Source: an uncultured Clostridia bacterium (lineage in GTDB: Bacteria; Bacillota; Clostridia; TANB77; CAG-508). Taken from it: 42,104 nt of DNA. Positions 1 to 7,102 of the stretch are shown here, one piece after another. Where the stretch lies: assembly GCA_947594935.1 (NCBI GenBank), contig CANQEM010000013.1, positions 1 through 42,104 of the forward strand, written 5' to 3'. The notes below the pieces were generated by a model that saw nothing but the letters and a program-made list of their open reading frames with translations, was not told where the DNA came from and searched no databases. Position 1 is the stretch's first letter. Each line of letters starts with the position of its first letter. The translations under genes were made by a program, and so were the position numbers.

Positions 1-7
1 GGAAAAT

Positions 8-301
8 ATGCCCATAGAATTAAAAAAATATTTTTGGGATACTAAATTTGAACAATTAGATAAAGAAAAAAATAAAAGATATATAATATCAAGATTATAT
101 TGTTATGGGGATTTAAAAGCAAAAAAATGGGTAAAAGAAAATTATACCAAAGCAGATATTGAAGATGTAGCTAGAAATTCCAGAAACTTAAAGCCAATTG
201 TTGCAAACTATTTAAGACAGCAATACAAATTAAAAAAAGAAGACATGGCATATTATAGATGGATTGATTTAACAAATTATGAATATTGGAGGGTTAATTA
301 G
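8..301 (+). CDS. Small DUF6922-like protein (possible antitoxin-type)
   Basis: This is a 97-residue soluble, basic protein without signal peptide or membrane segment. An FWD motif near residue 9, followed by a helical region with RNLKP and VANYL around residues 59-68, resembles the DUF6922 family as I remember it. Members of that family often sit beside AbiEii/nucleotidyltransferase-type toxins. The partner gene, if there is one, would lie to the left of the window. The start is placed at the first ATG because the FWD motif is normally N-terminal, but only seven bases precede it, so a ribosome site cannot be judged and a longer reading frame is possible. A terminator follows at 373-411, which separates it from the secretion locus. 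The family assignment is by eye only. Confidence 0.55.
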   Translation: MPIELKKYFWDTKFEQLDKEKNKRYIISRLYCYGDLKAKKWVKENYTKADIEDVARNSRNLKPIVANYLRQQYKLKKEDMAYYRWIDLTNYEYWRVN

Positions 302-372
302 TTGATATATAAATATAACTAAAAAAGAATTAACCAAAGAAAAATTCATATTATAGTTGTAAAAAAAAAATA

Positions 373-411
373 AATATAGTATACTAAAAATAAAGTATAC
401 TGTATTTTTTT
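373..411 (+). terminator. Rho-independent terminator before the T4SS locus
   Basis: A perfect palindromic core AGTATACT (378-385 and 394-401) extends outward by five more pairs, one of them G-U, around an 8-base loop. It is followed by a run of T. It closes the upstream transcript and marks the left edge of the secretion locus. Confidence 0.75.
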
Positions 412-441
412 GTAGAAAAAAGTAGAAAACATATAGAAAAT
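410..441 (+). promoter_or_regulatory. Possible operon promoter with 10-bp phased repeats
   Basis: The stretch reads as three successive 10-mers, gtagaaaaaa, gtagaaaaca and tatagaaaat. A weak TTGTAG (410-415), 16-base spacer, TATAGA (432-437) pair fits in it. The repeats could equally be a regulator site or A-tract bending. The AGGAGG of the first gene lies just downstream. Confidence 0.3.
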
Positions 442-460
442 ACTAATAAGGAGGAAAGGC

Positions 461-1657
461 ATGTTAAAGAAAATAATAACTGCAATTATACTAGTAACAC
501 TATTATTTTCAACATTCAATATCATAAGCTATGCGGAAGAAGAAGATACTTATGATTGGAAAGAATGGCTAGAAAACTCTGACAGTGGTCCAAAAGTAAA
601 AATAAATGAAGATGGAAGTGCAGATTTAGAATCACTAGAAAAAGGACTAAAAGATTGGTGCGAAACAATTCCGTGGGATCAAGCTTGGGTTATACCACAA
701 GTAGTCACATATTTTCAACATGCTCTTTATGATCCGGGAAATAAATCAGAAATGGAAGAACTTTTAAAAGCGATTGAAATTATATCAAATTCAGATAACT
801 ATGATCAAAGTACACTGTTTCAAGGAGGTCTTAACTCAGAAAATTTAGGATATGCACTGGCAAAAGAAAAAGCTTTAAGAGATGCAATTGATAAAATAAA
901 TAATAGTAGCACCCAAGAGCCAATTGAAGAAGAATCATGGTATGATGAAAAACTTGAAGACGTCAAAAATTTAGATCAAGCAGGAGCCATAGACCTCTAT
1001 AATAAATTAACTAGTGTTCCATCAAGTCAATATACAAAAGACAGTGATCACATGAGTAAATATGTCGATTTAATTCTTACACTTATGGACTCATTAGGTT
1101 TTAAAAACATAGAAGCAGCAGGAAGTCTTACAGAACGCGAAAATTTAAAAGATATTTTATGGGCAATAGGAGACACATATAAAGATACAGACCTGTTATC
1201 CGCAGACAAATTAGCAGCAATAGAAGACAAAGTTGACTTGACACATGACCAAACAGGTCAAGGATTAGGACAAGGAATAGATATACCAAAACATCAAGGG
1301 AAAAGCATTTATGTATGGCCAGAAATCGCAGGGAAAGTGGCTAATATAGGAGCGGATAATCCTTTAAGTAGACTAATACTAATGGCAACAAGATTTTTAA
1401 ACTATGGTACGGATGATACAGTAAATTATACAAAACTTCAAAAAAGTATTGCAGATTTGCATAGCATATTATTACAAGTAGGAGTCGGAGTAGCAGTAAT
1501 AGTAGGACTAGTATTAGCAATAAAATTTATGCTAGCAGGAATTTCCGAAAAAGCAGAAGTAAAGAAAATGCTTGGAGTATATACATTAGCATGTGTAGTA
1601 ATATTTGGGGCGTTTGGAATTTGGAAAATAATAATAACCATATTAGCAAAAATATAA
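461..1657 (+). CDS. Secreted ectodomain protein with VirB2/pilin-like C-terminal tail (paralog 1)
   Basis: This 398-residue protein has an N-terminal signal peptide (about 1-25, cleavage near SYA-E), an acidic ectodomain of about 300 residues that I do not recognise, and a C-terminal tail of about 60 residues with two hydrophobic helices. The tail has the pattern IKFMLAGISEKAEVKKML, which matches the loop of the small pilins downstream (IKYMxGSAEEKAEYKKTLMP). The fold therefore looks like a T4SS pilin/VirB2 core carrying a long N-terminal head outside the cell. A clean AGGAGG supports the ATG. The next gene is a paralog with a related head, sharing an SIYxWPE motif and the LGFKNI/SGFQNI region. 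It may be a specialised or tip subunit of the secretion apparatus; that role is inference. Confidence 0.7.
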   Translation: MLKKIITAIILVTLLFSTFNIISYAEEEDTYDWKEWLENSDSGPKVKINEDGSADLESLEKGLKDWCETIPWDQAWVIPQVVTYFQHALYDPGNKSEMEELLKAIEIISNSDNYDQSTLFQGGLNSENLGYALAKEKALRDAIDKINNSSTQEPIEEESWYDEKLEDVKNLDQAGAIDLYNKLTSVPSSQYTKDSDHMSKYVDLILTLMDSLGFKNIEAAGSLTERENLKDILWAIGDTYKDTDLLSADKLAAIEDKVDLTHDQTGQGLGQGIDIPKHQGKSIYVWPEIAGKVANIGADNPLSRLILMATRFLNYGTDDTVNYTKLQKSIADLHSILLQVGVGVAVIVGLVLAIKFMLAGISEKAEVKKMLGVYTLACVVIFGAFGIWKIIITILAKI

Positions 1658-1661
1658 AAAG

Positions 1662-1690
1662 TTGAAAAAAAATAGAAAATAAGCTATAAT
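1662..1690 (+). promoter_or_regulatory. Internal promoter, TTGAAA-N17-TATAAT
   Basis: TTGAAA (1662-1667) and TATAAT (1685-1690) are separated by exactly 17 bases, in the gap between the two ectodomain-pilin genes. The second paralog can probably be transcribed on its own. Confidence 0.6.
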
Positions 1691-1729
1691 TAAAGCAGAG
1701 AGTAAAACAAAAGAAGCGGGGTGAAAAAT

Positions 1730-2851
1730 ATGAAAACAAATAATTTAAAACGAATAAGTATGAAAATAATATTTGTAATTTTAATATTTTTCACAGCCAA
1801 TTGTTACTTAAATCAAAGTTTTGCAGGAACAGAATGGAAACAATATACCGAAGAACAATTAAAGAATTTAGGAACTTCAAAAAATTTAGATATTGTTAAT
1901 AACTTATTAAATGCAACAATTGATACAGAAGAAGATGCAAACAAGCTATTAGGCTTAATAAAAGCTTTTCAAGAACCAACTGAAAAATGTGGCAATAATT
2001 GGGTAAATAAAATAAATGGCATAGAAGGCGATTTCCCAGGAGCAATTGACGGAATGAATTTTGAAACAGCATTAAATCTAAAAAAAGGAGATACTCAAAC
2101 CTTTTTAGATACTGTGAAAAAACCAGCAGAAATACCAAAGGGAAGTAGTGGAAAAGTGCCTGAAAAATGGACAGCTATCAAGAAAAAAGACATTAAAAAT
2201 AATGCTGAACCAAGCGTAGCACAACAATATTATAGTTTGCTCGTAACTTCTAGTTTAAAGCCAGACCCATTTAAAAACAAAACAAATCTAGAAAAATATA
2301 CAAATTTACTTTTAGCACTTAAAGAATCATCAGGATTTCAAAATATTGCAACAGATGCAGAAAAGCAAAAATTAGATGTAAGATTAAGAAATATATATAA
2401 TGACTCAGAAAAAAGTTCAAAATTATCAACTGAAACAAAACAAGCGATAAAAAGTGCAGTAGATACAACAGTAGATGACAGCGGACAAAAAGTGATAAGC
2501 ATATATGAATGGCCAGAAAATAACGGAAAATCAGACACAACAAAAAAAGACGACCCAGTTGACCAAATAATATCAGACGCAGAAACCTTTGTAGACCAAG
2601 GAACAGATCAAAAAATAAACTCAAGCGAAATGTCAACAACGATAAGCGATATATATAGTATATTCTTTCAAATAGGTGTTGGGCTTGCAGTAATAGTTGG
2701 ACTAGTTTTAGGAATTAAATTTGTATTAGCAGGAGTTTCAGAAAAAGCAGACATCAAAAAAATGCTAGGGATATATACAATAGCATGTGTGGTAATATTT
2801 GGCTCATTTGGTATATGGAAAATAATAATAACAATATTATCAAAAGTATAA
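1730..2851 (+). CDS. Secreted ectodomain protein with VirB2/pilin-like C-terminal tail (paralog 2)
   Basis: The ORF track begins at a GTG (1721), but GGGGTG sits six bases before ATG 1730, so the shorter 373-residue product is preferred. It has a signal peptide (cleavage near SFA-G), an unrecognised polar ectodomain, and a two-helix tail (IKFVLAGVSEKADIKKML) nearly superimposable on the tail of the preceding gene. The tails are much more alike than the heads, so the pair arose by duplication followed by head divergence. The SIYEWPE motif ahead of the tail is shared. It is followed after about 15 bases by the first small pilin gene, whose ribosome site directly follows its stop, indicating co-transcription. 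No enzymatic motif is visible in the head. Confidence 0.7.
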   Translation: MKTNNLKRISMKIIFVILIFFTANCYLNQSFAGTEWKQYTEEQLKNLGTSKNLDIVNNLLNATIDTEEDANKLLGLIKAFQEPTEKCGNNWVNKINGIEGDFPGAIDGMNFETALNLKKGDTQTFLDTVKKPAEIPKGSSGKVPEKWTAIKKKDIKNNAEPSVAQQYYSLLVTSSLKPDPFKNKTNLEKYTNLLLALKESSGFQNIATDAEKQKLDVRLRNIYNDSEKSSKLSTETKQAIKSAVDTTVDDSGQKVISIYEWPENNGKSDTTKKDDPVDQIISDAETFVDQGTDQKINSSEMSTTISDIYSIFFQIGVGLAVIVGLVLGIKFVLAGVSEKADIKKMLGIYTIACVVIFGSFGIWKIIITILSKV

Positions 2852-2866
2852 AGGAAGGTGGTAAAA

Positions 2867-3259
2867 ATGAAAATAATGAAAAGAAGCATATCAATAATTA
2901 TTCTAGCACTAATAATTATAATTCAAGTACTACCAGTTTATGCAGGTGTCAGCTTAGAAGATGAACTTGGAAGTTTAGAAAACTATAAACCATCAACAAC
3001 TACACTATCTGCATCATTTAAAACAAAATTAGGAGTAGTTTTTGGATATATAAATATAATAGGAGTGGTGTTATCAGTTGTTATTCTAACAGCTATGGGC
3101 ATAAAATACATGTTAGCAAGTGTAGAGGAAAAAGCAGAATATAAAAAGAGCATGGTACCATATTTATGGGGAACACTTATACTATTTTCAGGAAGCTTTT
3201 TACCACAATTTATATATGGGCTAGTAGAACAAAGTGGACTACTAAATGGCAACCTATAA
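2867..3259 (+). CDS. T4SS pilin-like protein (VirB2-like), divergent copy
   Basis: The start is set at ATG 2867, behind GGAAGGTGG, rather than at the tracked GTG. The 130-residue product has a signal peptide ending at VYA-G, a short polar N-terminus, then two transmembrane helices joined by a charged loop (MLASVEEKAEYKKSMVP). This is the two-helix VirB2/T4SS_pilin architecture, inserted in the membrane and thought to form the pilus or channel stalk. It is the least similar of the five small pilins: the second helix (LWGTLILFSGSFLP) lacks the AALIFAASMFAQ signature of the others. It lies in the same transcript as the upstream ectodomain gene. It may be a minor subunit, but that is not shown by the sequence. 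Confidence 0.75.
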   Translation: MKIMKRSISIIILALIIIIQVLPVYAGVSLEDELGSLENYKPSTTTLSASFKTKLGVVFGYINIIGVVLSVVILTAMGIKYMLASVEEKAEYKKSMVPYLWGTLILFSGSFLPQFIYGLVEQSGLLNGNL

Positions 3260-3309
3260 AAGTCTTTAATGTTAAAAAATACATATAAAAATGAAAGGGG
3301 GAAAATTCA

Positions 3310-3705
3310 ATGAACATGCGAAAGGTACAAAAAATTTTAAGCATATTGATGTTAGTTGTAATGATAATTTCAACAATTAGTACAGTAACTCTTGCAGCAA
3401 GTTTTAATGCAACAGATATTAGAGGAACAGACGATTCAGGAAAATCATATTTACCAGATGGTACATCTGATAATATTGATACATTAGGAAAAAGACTTGT
3501 AGGAATTTTACAAGCAGTAGGTATTGTACTATCAGTTGTTGTTTTAATTATAATAGGTATCAAATATATGCTAGGAAGTGCAGAAGAAAAGGCAGAATAC
3601 AAGAAAACTTTAATGCCTTATGTAATAGGTGCAGCACTAATCTTTGCAGCATCAATGTTTGCACAAGCAGCTTATGACTTCTTTATGGGACTTGGAAAAA
3701 AATAA
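3310..3705 (+). CDS. T4SS pilin-like protein (VirB2-like), array copy A
   Basis: This 131-residue VirB2-like pilin has a signal peptide (cleavage near TLA-A), a variable N-terminal segment of about 30 residues (DIRGTDDSGKSY), and a strongly conserved two-helix core with the loop GSAEEKAEYKKTLMP and the second helix AALIFAASMFAQ. The ribosome site is GGGGG before the ATG. A terminator hairpin follows at 3716, so transcription from upstream is expected to stop here in part. The core is nearly identical in protein, and largely in DNA, to copies B-D, while the exposed N-terminus differs. Its ending FFMGLGKK is longer and more basic than that of copy B. Confidence 0.82.
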   Translation: MNMRKVQKILSILMLVVMIISTISTVTLAASFNATDIRGTDDSGKSYLPDGTSDNIDTLGKRLVGILQAVGIVLSVVVLIIIGIKYMLGSAEEKAEYKKTLMPYVIGAALIFAASMFAQAAYDFFMGLGKK

Positions 3706-3715
3706 AACATAAAAT

Positions 3716-3757
3716 AAAAAGAGAAAGATTATTTTCAAATAAAATTTCTCTTTTTTT
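3716..3757 (+). terminator. Terminator after pilin copy A
   Basis: The stem AAAAAGAGAAA (3716-3726) pairs with TTTCTCTTTTT (3745-3755) and ends in a T tract. The following promoter starts at the end of this tract. Confidence 0.7.
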
Positions 3758-3758
3758 G

Positions 3759-3787
3759 TTGCAAAATTTGTCAAGATATGCTAAAAT
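3759..3787 (+). promoter_or_regulatory. Pilin cassette promoter, TTGCAA-N17-TAAAAT
   Basis: TTGCAA (3759-3764), a 17-base spacer, and an extended -10 region TGCTAAAAT (TAAAAT at 3782-3787). The same TTGCA-N17-TGn layout recurs ahead of the next two pilin genes. Confidence 0.6.
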
Positions 3788-3837
3788 GAAAAACGAAAAT
3801 AAGATTTGCTATACTAGCAAATAGAAGGAGGAACAAA

Positions 3838-4218
3838 ATGGAAGCAGTATCAATTAAAAAAGTGCAAAAACTATTAAGCATTGTATTATTAGCAGTAATG
3901 ATGGTTTCAGTTTTTAGTACAGTTGTTTTTGCTACAACACCAAACCAAATCACAGCAGACAAAACAATTGATGACAATACAATAAAAACATTGGGACAAA
4001 GAGTTGTAGGAATATTACAAGCAGTAGGAATTGTATTATCAGTAGTTATCTTAATAGTAATAGGTATTAAATACATGATGGGAAGTGCGGAAGAAAAGGC
4101 AGAATACAAGAAAACTTTAATGCCTTATGTAATAGGTGCAGCACTAATCTTCGCAGCATCAATGTTTGCACAATCAGCATATGACTTCTTTTCAGGTTTA
4201 GGAAATACAGCAGCATAA
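3838..4218 (+). CDS. T4SS pilin-like protein (VirB2-like), array copy B
   Basis: This 126-residue pilin starts behind a strong AAGGAGG. It has a signal peptide (cleavage near VFA-T), a short variable N-terminus (TPNQITADKTIDD) and the conserved two-helix core, with IKYMMGSAEEKAEYKK between the helices. It has its own promoter (3759-3787) and terminator (4227-4259), so it forms a complete single-gene transcription unit. The core DNA is very close to that of copies A, C and D, which indicates recent duplication or gene conversion. The expected role is a pilus or channel-stalk subunit exposed on the outer face of the membrane. Confidence 0.85.
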   Translation: MEAVSIKKVQKLLSIVLLAVMMVSVFSTVVFATTPNQITADKTIDDNTIKTLGQRVVGILQAVGIVLSVVILIVIGIKYMMGSAEEKAEYKKTLMPYVIGAALIFAASMFAQSAYDFFSGLGNTAA

Positions 4219-4226
4219 AAAAAGGG

Positions 4227-4259
4227 AACAGAGAAAATTTTAAAGTTTTCTCTGTTTTT
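4227..4259 (+). terminator. Terminator after pilin copy B
   Basis: A perfect 11-bp stem AACAGAGAAAA / TTTTCTCTGTT (4227-4237 and 4246-4256) is followed by T residues. Confidence 0.8.
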
Positions 4260-4270
4260 ATGTGTAAAAC

Positions 4271-4299
4271 TTGCATAAAATAGCAAAATATGTTACAAT
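4271..4299 (+). promoter_or_regulatory. Pilin cassette promoter, TTGCAT-N17-TACAAT
   Basis: TTGCAT (4271-4276) and TACAAT (4294-4299) are 17 bases apart, with an extended TGT before the -10 element. Confidence 0.65.
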
Positions 4300-4342
4300 A
4301 AAGAGGAACAGGGAAAATATAATAAAAAAGGGGGAATAAAAA

Positions 4343-4705
4343 ATGAATATGACAAAAACAAAAAAACTATTAAGTATTATGTTACTAGCAACAATGATAA
4401 TTTCAACATTTAGCACAGTCGTTTTTGCAACAATGCCAAATGAAATCAGTGCAGCAGCAGTAGATGATACAACAATAAAAACATTGGGACAAAGACTAGT
4501 AGGAATATTACAAGCGGTAGGAATTGTATTATCAGTAGTTATCTTAATAGTAATAGGTATCAAATACATGATGGGAAGCGCAGAGGAAAAGGCAGAATAC
4601 AAGAAAACTTTAATGCCATACATAATAGGTGCAGCACTAATCTTCGCAGCATCAATGTTTGCACAATCAGCTTATGACTTCTTCAATGGATTAGGAAAAG
4701 TATAA
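4343..4705 (+). CDS. T4SS pilin-like protein (VirB2-like), array copy C
   Basis: At 120 residues this is the shortest copy. It has a signal peptide (cleavage near VFA-T), a mature N-terminus reduced to about 20 residues (MPNEISAAAVDD), and the conserved two-helix VirB2-like core ending FFNGLGKV. The ribosome site is GGGGG ahead of the ATG. It is enclosed by its own promoter and terminator. Apart from the short head it is almost the same protein as copies B and D, so the array varies mainly in the part expected to face the outside. Confidence 0.85.
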   Translation: MNMTKTKKLLSIMLLATMIISTFSTVVFATMPNEISAAAVDDTTIKTLGQRLVGILQAVGIVLSVVILIVIGIKYMMGSAEEKAEYKKTLMPYIIGAALIFAASMFAQSAYDFFNGLGKV

Positions 4706-4725
4706 AATAAAACTTAAAAATACAT

Positions 4726-4758
4726 AAAAGGGGGAAATGTAAAAATTTTCTCCTTTTT
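4726..4758 (+). terminator. Terminator after pilin copy C
   Basis: A 12-bp stem AAAAGGGGGAAA / TTTTCTCCTTTT, including two G-U pairs, is followed by more T residues. Confidence 0.65.
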
Positions 4759-4760
4759 TG

Positions 4761-4789
4761 TTGCATAAAAAATCAAACTATGGTAAAAT
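4761..4789 (+). promoter_or_regulatory. Pilin cassette promoter, TTGCAT-N17-TAAAAT
   Basis: TTGCAT (4761-4766) lies directly after the terminator T tract. TAAAAT (4784-4789) follows after 17 bases with an extended TGG. Confidence 0.65.
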
Positions 4790-4827
4790 AAAAAAGAAAA
4801 GAAAAAATAAAAAAAGGGGAAAAAGAT

Positions 4828-5301
4828 ATGAGCAAAACAGCATTTAAAAGAATACTTATGATTTTACTATTAGCAATATTATTAGTTGGAACATTTAACA
4901 CATCCGTTTTAGCAAGACAAGAAAAACAAGATGTTCTTGGTGGTGGTAGTACTAAAGCAACTATGACACCAAAAAGCATCACGGCAGCAGAAGTAGACGA
5001 TACAGCCGTAAAAACAATAGGACAAAGACTAGTTGGAATATTACAAGCAGTAGGAATAGTATTATCAGTAGTTATTTTAATTGTAATAGGTATCAAGTAC
5101 ATGTTAGGAAGCGCAGAAGAAAAAGCAGAATACAAGAAAACTCTAATGCCATACATAATAGGTGCAGCACTAATCTTTGCAGCATCAATGTTTGCACAAT
5201 CAGCTTATGACTTCTTCTCAGGACTTGGAAACACATCTACAACAGTTAGTCAACAAACTGGTGGTGGCGGTGGTGGACCCGCTACACAAGAGACAAAATA
5301 A
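4828..5301 (+). CDS. T4SS pilin-like protein (VirB2-like), array copy D with extended termini
   Basis: This 157-residue member has the same signal-peptide and two-helix core as the other array copies, with extensions at both ends. The mature N-terminus is about 40 residues (QEKQDVLGGGSTKATM). The C-terminus after FFSGLG carries a polar Ser/Thr tail with a run of glycines (QQTGGGGGGPATQE). GGGG before the ATG serves as the ribosome site. It has its own promoter and is followed by a hairpin. The Gly tail could be a flexible surface extension or an interaction tail; nothing in the sequence decides this. Confidence 0.83.
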   Translation: MSKTAFKRILMILLLAILLVGTFNTSVLARQEKQDVLGGGSTKATMTPKSITAAEVDDTAVKTIGQRLVGILQAVGIVLSVVILIVIGIKYMLGSAEEKAEYKKTLMPYIIGAALIFAASMFAQSAYDFFSGLGNTSTTVSQQTGGGGGGPATQETK

Positions 5302-5370
5302 TGTCGTCAAAATCAACCAATATATTACAGGAATATTACAATTATATTAAATTTTTAAGAAATTAAAAAA

Positions 5371-5407
5371 AAAAGCGCAAAAATGTTACATTTTTTGCGT
5401 TTTTTTG
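5371..5407 (+). terminator. Terminator after pilin copy D
   Basis: An imperfect hairpin pairs AAAAGCGCAAAAATG with CATTTTTTGCGTTTT (a CGCAAAAA core with a one-base bulge), followed by a T tract. Confidence 0.6.
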
Positions 5408-5414
5408 TTATAAT
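5386..5414 (+). promoter_or_regulatory. Possible promoter for the core T4SS genes, TTACAT-N17-TATAAT
   Basis: A consensus TATAAT (5409-5414) with extended TGT follows the terminator T tract. The best -35 at 17 bases is TTACAT, inside the hairpin loop. The position matches the cassette promoters upstream, and it would drive the prgI-virB4 segment. Confidence 0.45.
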
Positions 5415-5466
5415 GATAATAAGTGAAAATAGGGTCAAAATAAAGGATCAAAAGGGAGGAATTTAA

Positions 5467-5847
5467 ATGAATAGCTATAACATACCCAGAAATGTAAAAG
5501 GAGAAGGAAGAATCTTATTTGTATTCTCCACAAAAGCACTAATATACACATTTGTAGGAATTGTAATAGGGCTTATATTCAAAGCCATATTTGAAATGTT
5601 CGGTTTAAACCAACTAGGAATATTTTTCGTAGCAGGTTTTGGAGGACTAGGTTTCATAATAGCTACATTTAAAGTTCCAGACACAAACGCCTTTGAATTT
5701 ACCAAGAAAACCGGAGGAGAAAACATAGACGAAATTATAAAAAGATATTTTAGATTCAAAATGCAAAAAGGAAAAATATATGTATTTGATGCAGACCGCA
5801 CGGAAGAAAAATATAAAACAAAAGAAAAAGAAGAAGGAGGAAAATAA
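5467..5847 (+). CDS. PrgI family protein (VirB3-like T4SS inner-membrane subunit)
   Basis: This 126-residue protein has the PrgI layout: a short N-terminal segment containing YNIPRNV, two adjacent transmembrane helices (about 25-45 and 50-67), and a cytoplasmic tail with VPDTNAFEFTKKTGGENIDEIIKRY and a lysine-rich end. PrgI proteins are the Gram-positive counterpart of VirB3 and sit next to the VirB4 ATPase in conjugation operons, as here. GGGAGG gives a good ribosome site. The stop lies one base before the next ATG, so the two are translationally coupled. Confidence 0.85.
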   Translation: MNSYNIPRNVKGEGRILFVFSTKALIYTFVGIVIGLIFKAIFEMFGLNQLGIFFVAGFGGLGFIIATFKVPDTNAFEFTKKTGGENIDEIIKRYFRFKMQKGKIYVFDADRTEEKYKTKEKEEGGK

Positions 5848-5848
5848 A

Positions 5849-7102
5849 ATGGATTCAAATGGGTTAACACAAATATTGATGATTGTTCTATCAGTAATGA
5901 TTATATTGCTAATCGCGTTAGTTTTCGTATATCTTTTCTTAAAACTAAGAAGCATGAACAAAGGAGAAAAAGCTACAAAAATCAAAGAAAAAGACCAAGC
6001 AAAAGCAAAAGAAACGCAGAAAGGAATAAAATCAGGAGCATCAGCATACAACAAACAATCAATATTTGACTTTATGGAATTTGATAAAGTTGAAGACAAC
6101 ATGATTGTTCAAAAAAATGGAAAAAGATATATTATGGCAGTAGAATGTCAAGGTGTCAACTATGACCTAATGTCAGAAATAGAAAAAATATCAGTAGAAG
6201 AAGGGTTCCAACAATTCTTAAACACATTAAGACACCCAATACAAATTTACATACAAACAAGAACAATAAACTTAGAAAAAAGTATACAAGAATATAAAAC
6301 AAGAGTAAAAGCAATAGAACAACAATACAATCAAAAAGTTTATGAATACAACAAAATGTTGCAATCTAACGAAGAATATGACAAAGGACAATTAGATAGA
6401 ACATACTATGAGCTAACAAAACAAAAAAACCTATATGAATACGCAAAAGATGTTATAGACAACACTGAAAAAATGAGCTTAAACAGAAACATACTAAATA
6501 AAAAATATTATATTATAATTTCATATATGCCAGAAGAAGCATCATCAGAAACATATGATAAAGAAGAATTAAGAAATATCGCATTTTCAGAACTATACAC
6601 AAAAGCACAAGCACTAATCAGAACATTATCAGGATGCTCAGTTGGAGGAAAAATATTAAATTCAAATGACTTAGTAGAATTACTATATGTAGCATACAAC
6701 AGAGACGATTCAGAAATTTACGGCTTAGATAAAGCATTAAAAGCAGAATATTATGACTTATACTCTACTGCCCCAGATGTATTCCAAAGAAAAATAGATG
6801 CCCTAGACGAAAAAATAAATGAAAATGCAATAAAACTAGCAAACGAAAAAATAGAAAAAATCAAAGCAAAATCAAAAACACAAAAAGTAGCGGAACAAAG
6901 AGAAGCAAACATGGACGACCTAGTAAGCCAAATGGCACAAATTTTACTAGAAGAAAACAGAAGGCAAGTAGGAACAGAAGTAGTAAATGAGGCTATTTCA
7001 GAAATAAGAGAAGATGACGCAAAAAGAAAAAAAGGAGGTAAAACAAATGAAGAAGCTAACAAAAAAGCAACAACAAGAACCAGAAGAAGTGCAAAACAAT
7101 AG
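5849..7102 (+). CDS. Membrane-anchored TraC/VirB4-N-terminal-like T4SS protein
   Basis: The ORF track begins in the end of prgI. The true start is ATG 5849 behind AAGGAGG, giving 417 residues (MDSNGLTQ). One N-terminal transmembrane helix (about 7-32) is followed by a lysine-rich segment and a cytoplasmic domain (about 60-165) with the pattern NGKRYIMAVECQGVNYDLMSE...HPIQIYIQTR. This resembles the N-terminal substrate or partner domain of VirB4/TraC proteins but has no Walker motifs. A long charged coiled-coil stretch (about 145-200) and a basic, low-complexity C-terminus follow. It overlaps the start of virB4 by 56 bases. The likely role is a scaffold or partner of VirB4 at the membrane; the exact family name is uncertain. 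Confidence 0.65.
   Translation: MDSNGLTQILMIVLSVMIILLIALVFVYLFLKLRSMNKGEKATKIKEKDQAKAKETQKGIKSGASAYNKQSIFDFMEFDKVEDNMIVQKNGKRYIMAVECQGVNYDLMSEIEKISVEEGFQQFLNTLRHPIQIYIQTRTINLEKSIQEYKTRVKAIEQQYNQKVYEYNKMLQSNEEYDKGQLDRTYYELTKQKNLYEYAKDVIDNTEKMSLNRNILNKKYYIIISYMPEEASSETYDKEELRNIAFSELYTKAQALIRTLSGCSVGGKILNSNDLVELLYVAYNRDDSEIYGLDKALKAEYYDLYSTAPDVFQRKIDALDEKINENAIKLANEKIEKIKAKSKTQKVAEQREANMDDLVSQMAQILLEENRRQVGTEVVNEAISEIREDDAKRKKGGKTNEEANKKATTRTRRSAKQ

Noticed and set aside
3210-5156. Series of similar minus-strand ORFs opposite the pilin genes
   Set aside because: They resemble each other only because the pilin genes are duplicated; no ribosome sites or plausible folds.
3310-5301. Tandem repeats as a CRISPR or minisatellite
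   Set aside because: The repeated units are whole coding genes with signal peptides and conserved reading frames, not short spaced repeats.
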